Part shown: piece by piece, positions 16,647 to 25,700 of the stretch
How the letters are laid out: every line of letters starts with the position of its first letter
How positions within the stretch are numbered: the first letter of the stretch is position 1
Assembly (NCBI RefSeq): GCF_900626075.1
Contig: NZ_UYZY01000002.1
Span: 930,001 to 994,000, forward strand
DNA from: Clostridium transplantifaecale
GTDB lineage: Bacteria; Bacillota; Clostridia; Lachnospirales; Lachnospiraceae
Length of the DNA stretch: 64,000 bases
Direction: 5' to 3'
The notes under the pieces: generated by a model
The model's input: the letters and a program-made list of their open reading frames with translations, nothing else
The model's database searches: none
Told to the model about the DNA's origin: nothing
Made by a program: the position numbers and the translations under genes

Positions 16647-17846
16647 GTGGGTGCAGGGAAATTATATGTGACAATGTTTGGCGATTTTTATTTGGAGTAT
16701 AACGGAAAGCCACTCCAGCTTCCGCTGGACATACACAGTATTATTGTACAGTTTCTTGTCATTTTATGGGAAGAGGAAGACAAAGGGCTCAACAGAGATT
16801 TGATTCTCAGCCGTCTTTACGGGGAAGCGGATGTCAGCAATCCTGCCAACAGCATGCGGGTGAATATTTTCAGGCTGCGAAAAATGATTAAAAATCTGGG
16901 GCTTCCGGAACATGAGTACATAACGTCAGAACACGGGTGCTACAGATGGGATCCGGGAGAAATCATTTTTGAGACAGACATCCATAGGTTTAAGGAGTAT
17001 TTGAATCGGGCACGGACCATTCCGGCGGGGGAAGAGAAGAACATGCTGCTGGAAAAGGCGTGCGATTTATATAAGGGAGATTTTCTCCCGGCATTGGCTG
17101 CAGAACAGTGGGCGGCGGTAAAAGCCATTAATTACCAGAATATGTATGTAGACGCAGTCACTCAACTCTATGAGAGCTTTAAAGGGAGGGGAGATTACGA
17201 TCGTGCAGTGGCAATAGCGGATCGGGCTCTCAAGCTTTATACCTTTGAAAATTTTGCAATAATGAAAATAGATGCTCTGATGTCACAGGGGCGCTTTCAG
17301 GAGGCGATGAATGCACTGGATGAGGTTGGACGTAAAATGTTCCGGGACTTGTCGGTTGTTCCCTCTGAGGAAATGATGAAACGGTATGAAGCTCTTGGCA
17401 GCCATATCAGAACAGCACATACGACCATTAAAAAAATCAAGACACAGCTGGAAGAAGAAAAGGCCAATGGAGCCTATTTCTGTTCCTTTCCAAGTTTTGT
17501 GGACTGCTATCGGATTCTGAAAAGGATCTCCATACGCAGTGGCCGAACCTTATTTCTTGTAAATTGCATTATGACGGACAGCCGCGGAAAGAGGCTGGGT
17601 AAAGCCGGTAAGGGGAGGGATAATGTTCCGTTTGCGATGAAGGCCATCGAGGGAGCTCTCCGCTCCGGAGATATTTACACGAAGAGCAATGATACTCAGT
17701 TTCTGATTCTTCTATCGGGGCTGACATTAGAAAACTGCAGCCTGGTAACAGACAGAATCAGCGAAAAATTTCTGAATTCCGGAGCAATCCACGGAATAAA
17801 GCTTGATTTTCATATTACGGTTGCTGTTTCAGAAAAAAAAACGTGA
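16647..17846 (+). CDS. SARP-like transcriptional regulator: winged helix plus bacterial transcriptional activator domain (BTAD)
   Basis: This is a regulator of about 399 residues. An N-terminal winged helix (YVTMFGDFYLEYNGKPLQLP and NSMRVNIFRLRKMIKNLGL) is followed by an all-helical BTAD/tetratricopeptide-like region (about residues 95-245, YKGDFLPALAAEQWA, ALKLYTFENFAIMKIDALM). The last 130 residues (SGRTLFLVNCIMTD, RSGDIYTKSNDTQFLILLSGL) resemble a GGDEF-like fold without a GGDEF motif. GTG 16647 is chosen because AGAGGA is 6 bases upstream. The in-frame TTG at 16584 falls before the -10 box and cannot be in the transcript. It precedes two repeat-bearing promoters and the pilus operon, and is the best candidate for their activator. 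Confidence 0.8.
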   Translation: MGAGKLYVTMFGDFYLEYNGKPLQLPLDIHSIIVQFLVILWEEEDKGLNRDLILSRLYGEADVSNPANSMRVNIFRLRKMIKNLGLPEHEYITSEHGCYRWDPGEIIFETDIHRFKEYLNRARTIPAGEEKNMLLEKACDLYKGDFLPALAAEQWAAVKAINYQNMYVDAVTQLYESFKGRGDYDRAVAIADRALKLYTFENFAIMKIDALMSQGRFQEAMNALDEVGRKMFRDLSVVPSEEMMKRYEALGSHIRTAHTTIKKIKTQLEEEKANGAYFCSFPSFVDCYRILKRISIRSGRTLFLVNCIMTDSRGKRLGKAGKGRDNVPFAMKAIEGALRSGDIYTKSNDTQFLILLSGLTLENCSLVTDRISEKFLNSGAIHGIKLDFHITVAVSEKKT

Positions 17847-17857
17847 AACGAAAGCTT

Positions 17858-17893
17858 GTGTAATGTTTGGTGTAATGCCTGCCTTTGTATAAT
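17858..17893 (+). promoter_or_regulatory. Direct-repeat promoter P1 of the pilus region
   Basis: GTGTAATG occurs at 17858-17865 and again at 17870-17877 (12-bp period). After a 10-base gap comes TATAAT at 17888-17893. The same layout recurs at 18627-18662. A -35 box is lacking, which fits an activator bound to the repeats. Confidence 0.7.
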
Positions 17894-17968
17894 AATCACA
17901 TATGCTGGAAGAAAATACTTATATATCAGACAAAACTTAGGTTTGAGAATCAGGATTAGGGAGTGAAA

Positions 17969-18451
17969 ATGGAGAGAATTGAATCATATCCAGGCACTTT
18001 ATGTGTTTGTGTAAATGAAGAGGAGCCGGGTTCTTTTTCGGGGGAGTTCTATCACAGATACAGCGCAGAACCTGTAAAGTTTACCAATCTACTTGATATG
18101 ATATTAATAGCAGAAAAAATATTTGATGGAGAGGGAGCGCCGATGGCGTTTCTTGCGGAGCGCAGCTTCAAAAAGAAAACGGTGAGAAAGCCGAGCAGGA
18201 GGTTAGGTGCATTGAATGATACTAAAGAAATGATAAAACATGAGGGAATGAAAGCCACATTTGTTGTTAATGTGATATTCAGGCAGCATGCCAGCTGGCA
18301 GGGTAAAGTAAGCTGGGTGGAAGGCAAAAAAACATCTTATTTCCGCAGTGCATTGGAGCTGATAAAGCTGATGGACAGTACAATGGAGGAGTCTGAGCCG
18401 AAGGAACTGGAAAATCTGCATCAGTCACAGGACATGCCATGTGAAAAATAG
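17969..18451 (+). CDS. Small conserved protein of unknown function in the pilus locus
   Basis: This is a 160-residue soluble protein with no signal peptide or membrane segment. A central basic stretch (FKKKTVRKPSRRLGALN) precedes a region with a well-formed beta/alpha pattern (ATFVVNVIFRQHASWQGKVSWVEGKKT, then SYFRSALELIKLMDS). I have the impression that this C-terminal motif is common in Lachnospiraceae proteins, but I do not know a function. ATG 17969 is preferred to GTG 17963 because AGGGAG is 5-6 bases upstream. It has its own direct-repeat promoter and is closed by a strong hairpin, so it is a single-gene unit controlled like the pilus operon. Confidence 0.7.
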   Translation: MERIESYPGTLCVCVNEEEPGSFSGEFYHRYSAEPVKFTNLLDMILIAEKIFDGEGAPMAFLAERSFKKKTVRKPSRRLGALNDTKEMIKHEGMKATFVVNVIFRQHASWQGKVSWVEGKKTSYFRSALELIKLMDSTMEESEPKELENLHQSQDMPCEK

Positions 18452-18513
18452 TGGCCATCAGTTAACTTCTGTTAGTGACTTTGTTTTATATCAGCGTGAA
18501 AGAATTACAGAAA

Positions 18514-18543
18514 CTGCCGCACTGACGTTTATCAGTGCGGCAG
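18514..18543 (+). terminator. Strong hairpin terminator after the small conserved gene
   Basis: A perfect 12-bp stem (CTGCCGCACTGA with TCAGTGCGGCAG) and 6-base loop are followed by CTTTACT. This separates the small gene from the pilus operon promoter. Confidence 0.75.
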
Positions 18544-18626
18544 CTTTACTGACTGGGGGTAAGAAGCCTTTTTGCAGTATGCCGGGGAAGTTTGGTGAGC
18601 CGCAAAAAATGCAGCTTTTTAAATTG

Positions 18627-18662
18627 GTGTAATGCCTAATGTAATGCCTGGTTTTATATAAT
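18627..18662 (+). promoter_or_regulatory. Direct-repeat promoter P2 driving the pilus operon
   Basis: GTGTAATG at 18627-18634 and ATGTAATG at 18639-18646 (12-bp period) are followed after 10 bases by TATAAT at 18657-18662. From the second repeat to the -10 the sequence is almost the same as P1 (TGTAATGCCTG, then TTT.TATAAT). The ATG at 18661 overlaps the -10 and so is not a start codon. Confidence 0.7.
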
Positions 18663-18750
18663 GCTGGTATATCATATGGAAAGCTTGACGCCCAGTCGAC
18701 ATAAACTGCACATGGTGCAGCCGCAAGCTATAGAAAAGAGGGAATGGTTG

Positions 18751-19077
18751 ATGACGGATAAAGAGCTTCGCAAGCTGCGGCGTTCAGATTTGCTGGAATT
18801 GCTGATTGAGGCGGAGAAAAGAAATGAGAAATTGAACGAGGAAAATCAGACGCTGAGAGAACAAATAAAAGAGAAGAAAATTAACATCTCAAAGGCAGGC
18901 TCGATTGCCGAGGCCGCTTTACTGTTGAATGGCGTATTTGAAGCAGCTCAAGAAGCCGCTGACCAATATATTGAAAATGTTAAAAGGATGGAAGAGATAT
19001 TTGGAGAGAGGGAAGAAGACCTTAAAATTGAACATCAGGAACGAAAACAGGGATTTGAACCGGAAGTAATGGATTAA
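18751..19077 (+). CDS. Small coiled-coil protein preceding the signal peptidase
   Basis: This is a 108-residue protein. LRKLRRSDLLELLIEAEKR and the following heptads (LNEENQTLREQIKEKK) form a coiled coil. Then a small-residue region (AGSIAEAALLLNGVFEAAQ EAADQYIENVKRM) and an acidic tail follow. I recall similar short proteins beside signal peptidase genes in other Lachnospiraceae, but no function is known to me. ATG 18751 is used because the earlier ATG at 18661 lies in the promoter and GAGGGA precedes 18751. It is the first gene of the pilus operon, 34 bases ahead of the signal peptidase. Confidence 0.72.
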   Translation: MTDKELRKLRRSDLLELLIEAEKRNEKLNEENQTLREQIKEKKINISKAGSIAEAALLLNGVFEAAQEAADQYIENVKRMEEIFGEREEDLKIEHQERKQGFEPEVMD

Positions 19078-19111
19078 AAAGACAGTTTGCAGGAAAAAGA
19101 GAGGAATCTTA

Positions 19112-19693
19112 ATGAATAAAAGAGATACTCAGCTACCTTCTGTAGAGCAGCTGGAAACAGAGCTGAAGAGGGTGAGACATAAAAATGAATATAAAAGAAC
19201 CTTTCGCGGAACCGTCTATATATTGGTGACAGTAGCGGCTATTGCTGTTTTAGTTGCCACAATGTTTATGCCGGTTCTGCAGGTATGTGGAAGCAGCATG
19301 GAACCGACTCTTGAAAATGGGGAATTGGTTCTCTCGTTAAAAAACGGAAAATTCCGCAGAGGTGAAGTGGTAGCTTTTTATTATAATAACAAAATACTTT
19401 TAAAGAGGGTGATCGGAGTTCCCGGGGACCAGATAGTGGTGAAAGACGATGGCACAGTTTTAGTAAATGGAACGGCTCTTGATGAGCCTTATGTGACGGA
19501 TAAGGGGCTGGGGGAATGTGATTTGGAATTTCCGTACCAGGTACCAGATAACCGAATCTTTGTTATGGGGGATCATCGGCAGACCTCGATCGACAGCCGT
19601 TCGTCCACGATAGGATGCGTATCGGAGGAATTGATTGTGGGAAAGGTAGTTCTGCGGTTTTGGCCTTTGAAAAATATAGGCGGTGTACAATGA
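19112..19693 (+). CDS. lepB: Signal peptidase I of the pilus locus
   Basis: This is a 193-residue type I signal peptidase with one N-terminal membrane anchor (about residues 31-53, VYILVTVAAIAVLVATMF) and the catalytic domain outside. The Ser/Lys dyad is present: Ser62 in GSSMEPTL and Lys98 in LLKRVIGVPGD, with box E as MGDHRQTSIDSR. This differs from the SipA/LepA proteins of streptococcal pilus islands, which are known to have lost the catalytic residues. So this copy should be able to cleave signal peptides, probably those of the long-leader pilins beside it. It is 30 bases ahead of the adhesin gene. Confidence 0.92.
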   Translation: MNKRDTQLPSVEQLETELKRVRHKNEYKRTFRGTVYILVTVAAIAVLVATMFMPVLQVCGSSMEPTLENGELVLSLKNGKFRRGEVVAFYYNNKILLKRVIGVPGDQIVVKDDGTVLVNGTALDEPYVTDKGLGECDLEFPYQVPDNRIFVMGDHRQTSIDSRSSTIGCVSEELIVGKVVLRFWPLKNIGGVQ

Positions 19694-19723
19694 TGAAAAG
19701 TATGCAGAAGGAGGTGAAGCACA

Positions 19724-22700
19724 ATGCAAAATGAGCTTATGAAAAAAATAGAAAGATATCTGGCAGAGCATAAGAAGAAAAAACGTACATATGCCGTTCT
19801 ATTTATTCTGTCCGCACTCATGGCGGGAACCGTGTATGGTTCTCTCTGCGTGCCGGCCGTCAGTATGACGAAAGATGAACCTCACCTGGAGGCCAGGGCG
19901 GTCAGATCAGTTTTTGGCGAAGAACTTTCTTTCAGGGTCAGCGCGGAGGCGGCTAAAGGAGATGATCCATCTGTTTTTGTGCTTCATACGGAAAGCAATG
20001 GAGCTGGCCTTTCAGATTACTATAATTTCGAAGAAATCGAAGATGAGGATGGTAATGCAGACGGTGAAGTCTGTTTGATAGACACGGATGAGGGTAATAT
20101 AGTGGAACTCCATCGGGAATTTAAAAAAAATGGCGAGGTGAATTACTGGTTCAGTCTGGAGCCGGAGGAAATCGTTTCTTTTTCCCTGAACTGTAATTCG
20201 GATATGTATAAAATTCTCGAGGCTGAAGAGGCAGAGCGTAAGGCGGAAAAGAGAGAGGAAGAGGCTCAAAACGCGGAAACAGAGTCCGGACAGAACCCTG
20301 GGGCAGGCGCCGGAAACGCAGAAAAAGAGGAAACTCAGCCGGAAAAAGAAATTGATAAGGACGAAGAGACAAATGAAACCCCTGATAATAATCAACAGGG
20401 TGACAGCAATACAGATAATGAAGAAAATACGTCAGAGGATGTGAAAGAGTCCGAAACCTCGGATACGTTAGAAGACAATGGACATAAGGATAATGGAAAT
20501 TCGCAGGAAGCGGAAGAATCCGGCCGCTCTGAGGATGAAAATCAGGAGAAAGAGGATGATGGAAAAGACAAATCGGATCCAGGTAGTGACGCCGGGGCAG
20601 GCAGTGACAGCGAGGATTCCGGAAGTGAAAGTGGGACCGGAAACGAGAATGGCGGATCTGAAGGCGGAAGCAGCGATAAAGAAAGCGGCGATAAAGAAAA
20701 CAGCGGCACAGACAGCAGCCCGGAGAGCGGAGACACGGAAAAGGGTAGCAGTGACGGAAGTGAGGGAGCAAACTCAGGGAGTGGAAGCGGCACCGAAAGT
20801 GAGAGTAAAAACCCGGGAGGTGGAAGTGACTCCGGAAGCGGTGATGGAGACTCAGAAAGTGAAAAGGGATCCGGCAGTGAAAAAACCGATGATGTATCTG
20901 CGGCCGGTTCTTCTGATAATTTAATATCCCATTTGTTTCTAAGAGGCTATGCCCTTGATGAGGATACAGCGGAAACATGGAGCGATGAGATACAGACGCC
21001 GGATAGTTTAAAAACGAAAAGCAGCGCTGAAACCAGGAAGGCAAGCGCCTCTGATGCAGAGAAAGCAAGTCCTTCCGAACCAGAAGCTGAGAAACAGTTT
21101 TTAAGAATATACGGCGGCGCCGGGAAAAAATATGTACCTGCGCTGCGCGAGGCAAAACGTAAAGATAATTCCCTGGAACTGATATGGAGTGAAGAATATG
21201 AAGAAATCACCCTTACAGCCGAAACGGAGAGTGGAGTAACGGTGGTTATGACAGGCCCCGAGGATTCCTTCCCCGAGGGTGACTTAAGACTGGTTGTAAG
21301 GGAACTGGAAGCTTCCAAGGCCAGCCCGTCCGAAGCGGCGAAAGCAAGTCCCTCCGAGGCGGCGGCTGCCGTTCTGGCGGAGTGGAACGAGTCGCTGGAA
21401 GAGGAAGAGGAGCAGACTCCGGTACAGACCTCCAGATGGCTGTTCGACATCTGTCTTATGGATGGAGACAAAGAAATAGAACCTATAGGCCCTGTTCAAG
21501 TTTCATTTGAGGGGCTGGCAGCGAATGGCGGCAATACAAAGGCAGCGGTTTTCCATGTGGATGAGCGTAGGGGTACATCCACAGTGACCGATATGGATGC
21601 ATGGGCTGATGACGAAGGAAACGTGGTTATGAATACAGACCATTTCTCGACGTTTGAGGTGGTAGTTATGGCGGAGGAAGGCGTTGGGCCTGCTCTGGAT
21701 GATATCATGGATGTACTTGGCGGGCCGATAAGCGGCGCAGAGTATTACAGTGTTAACCATTTTGGGGTATTTGCTAAGAATATGACTCCGGGAGGAGGCC
21801 ATTCAGCAAGTAATATCGCAGTGGGAAGCCTAGACTTTACAAAAGACAGTGACTTGTATGTTGATATTGACGGAAGTGTTATTAATGCCTTGGGCAACCG
21901 GTTTAATATCAGGGTCAGCAAAATTTATAACGGAACTGGTAATCCTCCGGTTAGCTGCAGCTTTGGCTTATACAAAGCTGGAAACATCGTACAGTTTATT
22001 GAAAAAATCGAATTGGATGTAGTAGATAATAAATGTTCAGGAGTATTTGAAAATCTGGATACTGAAAAGACCTATGTGGTTTATCAGTTAGATGCAGAGG
22101 GGAATCCGATCCTGGAACCCACAGAGGAGTTGAAATGGGAAGGCGGCCCTTATAGGGGAACGGGTAATGAGACTTTTATCGGTGAGTTCATAGTAGGGAG
22201 CGGACAGAAAGCAACATTACGGTTAAATGGCGGATCCGACTTTGTACTGCATGTGGGAAACCAATATACAGTCGAACAAAGCCAGATCAAAAACAATGGT
22301 ACGGTTGTTGCAGAACTCCAAAACTTTAATTCCGGTAAAGCGGTAGCTGACTGTGATATTGACTGGGATAGGGAATTTGTCAGACTCACTGAATTTGCAC
22401 AGAGTTTGAATGAATGGACCGCCAATACGTATACTAAAAATGATTCATCACCAGGTGTAAAAATCTTAAATGTTACGGTTCAGGAGGCTGAAAATGAATG
22501 GGACGATCCCTTTAAGTTGGCGCTGGCCAAGGCAATGGAAGAGGATGACTTGACCAACGGCCTGACAAATAATGATCACTCTCTTGGGGAAAAGCAGTAC
22601 CTGGTTGTCAATGTCCGCGTGGCGGAAGGTGTAAACAACATCAACCTTCCTCCTGTGAAGATTGGCGGAGGAACTGGTGAAATACCTGTTGCACAGCGAA

Positions 22701-25700
22701 TTATATGGAATTTCGGAAACTTTCCCGGAAGTGTTACAACGGGAGATAATACGATGGGAACGCTCTTGCTCCCAGAGGGAACTGCCAAACAGGTGCAAAA
22801 TCATAACGGTGAAATTATTGCAGAAACTTTTAACCGTCAGGGAGGAGAGCTTCATAAACTTCCATTCGAACAAATATATGAGCCGGAAGTGCGTTTTACC
22901 GAAGGCGGCGAAGCGTCAGGTTTTCCACTGGTTCTGAAGAAAACAGACTCAGAGGGAAAACCAGTAAACGGTGCAGAGTTTGACTTGTATAAAGCCGATG
23001 AAAATTGGGAAAAGAGTGAACTTATCAAGAATGCGATTTCAGCAGAGGACGGTATGTTTACCTTTGACAATCTGCTGGCAGGCAATTACCTGCTTTATGA
23101 AACAAAGGCAGCGGATGGTTTCATACTTCCTGCGGAACCCTGGAAAGTAAGTATTGGTCAGGACGGCGCGGTTACTATGTCTAAACCGAATGGTGAAGAG
23201 ATGTTACCGGTTTCAGAGGAGGGCAGCGTTTCTCAGCAATATTTTCAGATTGTGAATCAAAAAGGAGATCAACATACCAACATATCCGTAAATAAAATAT
23301 GGGTCGGCGATGAGGGAAATCATCCTTCTCAAATTAACGTGTGGCTGTTAAAAAATGGTACAAAAGTGGAGCCTTCCGTTACACTCAGCAATAGTAACGA
23401 GTGGTCTTACACCTGGAGTGACCTGCCTCTGGATGAAAATGGTGTGCAGATTTCCTATACAGTACAGGAAGAAACGGTGGATGGTTATTATGCCACAATC
23501 AGCAGGACAGAGGATGCAGGGGATGGAAAAGCGTCGGGATGGGTGAAGGCAGAAGGGATTACGGATGGCCAGACTTATATTCTGGTATATGGCTCCGGTT
23601 CCTACAAGGGTCAGGCTTTGGCCAGATCCGGAGAAAATTCAGCGAACATGACAATTGCCAAGGTGGATATAAACAGCAGTACAAAGCCTGATTCTAACGC
23701 TATGTGGAAAGCTTCCAGTAGTGGGAAAGGTTTTACGCTTACGTCAAATGGAAGAAACTTAGGATTAACTTCTGAGGGGATTTCTGCCGTCGCTGCTGGA
23801 ACCTCTGGTTACAGTAAAGAGTTTGCATTTTATAACAATTGTCTTTCAAGTAATTATAAGAGAAATCGATATTATCTGGCAGACGGATTTAGTAATGGCA
23901 AGGGGACGGTAACATCCTATTCTGACTCTGCATCTGCTTTCACGCTCTACGAATGGCAGGAAAGTAAGAATCCGAATGTAAATTACACCATCACAAACAC
24001 GAAGGAAGCAGTGATCCCCAACAAGCCCAACCTAGAGCACCGAAAGACGATTGATGCCCTGAGGGATAGTCAGAATAATCCGGATACCAGTCTGGATGAC
24101 AGCGCAGATGATATGACCGATTTCTACCGTTTGTATCTGGACGTGAAGACAGGAATGATGAAGACGCCGGTAGATGTCGTGTTGGTTCTGGATAATTCCG
24201 CGAGTATGCAGGAAACAGATATGGGAGAGGAAACCAGAGCAAAGGCGGTTGTAGAGAATGCTGAGTGGTTTGCAAAGGAAATTCTTTCAAGTGATTCCAG
24301 AAATAATGTCAGTGTAGTGGGGTATTCAGGTTCATGGAAGAACAACGCTACAGAGAATGGTATGCGTAAGGATTATGATATGTTGTACAGCTCTGGTATA
24401 GAGGATGCCTGGAGTACGTCAGGATGGAGTAGAGACTATAATGTACTGAAAGAAAAAGACTTAAAGCCTCTATTGAACGACATTCTTATAAAGAAGGGGT
24501 TCAGTGACAGTTTAGGAAGCGGCACTAATATCATGCAGGCCCTGCGCAAGGCGGGAACGCTGCTTGAGGAATCAGAAAAAAAACGGCCGGAAGCAAACCG
24601 TTATATGATTTTTATCAGCGACGGATATCCAACATACTACTATCTTAGACCAGATACAGCAGGGGTCACCAATATCCAGGGTTACTGGCGGTATTACGGG
24701 ATTTATTTTACTCCATACAAGTACAATCAGTCAGGTGCTTTTGACAGCCAATATTTTCAAGGACGTTTCGGCACAGGTGCGGCCAATTCGGGGAATTATG
24801 CTAAACAGCCAACAATTGACTATGCTAATACATTCCATACCAGTCACGATGATACAATCGTGTATACTCTGGGAGTTGGAGGCAAGGAAGAAACAGACAG
24901 CCCTTTGATGGAGGACACTCTGAAACAGATTGCCACTGACCCGGATAATTATTTTGTGGTAAATGACAAGAAAAAGTTGGAGGAAGCATTCCAAACGATC
25001 ATGTATGGTCATCCGGTTAGTCATGTGGAAGTCACAGATCAACTGAGCCAATATGTAAACTGGTATGCGAGCCAGCCGGATGTGCTTGTCACCATGAAGG
25101 ATAAAAACGATAAGGTCACACATCTCTGGGAGGGGACTGGGGCAGCAGGCTCAGGGGCTGTCGGGCATCCAACAGTGTCGGGGCAGTCTATTATTGAAAG
25201 CGTAACCTATACCCCTGTCGCCCAGGACAATCAGACGGATGGCCAAAGCACCGGAACGGTGACGGTAAAGTTTAAAAGTGACTATGTACTTGAAAACGAC
25301 TGTGTTTATACCCTGTCTTTTAATGTCCAGACAACGCAGACCGCCTATGAGGAGTATGCAAAAAATCTTCAGGAAAACGGCAGTGATGGATATAGAGGTG
25401 TAGAAGGGGATGAAAATACGGACTACAGCAATACTTTGACTCCCGGTTTTACAAACGACACCAGTTCCGGCTACCCGGGTTTTCACTCGAATCAATCGGC
25501 AGATGTCCAATATGTAATGCAAAATATAAATTATACAGAAGCTTACGATCATCCGGTTATTCAGGTAGCATCCTGTGGACTGATACTTAAAAAGCAGGAT
25601 GTTGCCGACCAAAATAAGTTGCTCATGGGGGCCGAATTTGACCTTTACCGCGCCGCGTCGGGAGAAGGGGCAGTAACGATACCGGGAACAGACCCCGCTA

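Noticed and set aside
18441-18632. 63-codon open frame between the small conserved gene and the pilus operon
   Set aside because: It runs through a perfect 12-bp terminator hairpin and into the repeat promoter, and has no ribosome site.
20151-21155. 334-codon open frame opposite the low-complexity arm of the adhesin
   Set aside because: The His/Phe/Arg-rich product mirrors the acidic Ser/Gly repeat coding; no start signal or homology is evident.
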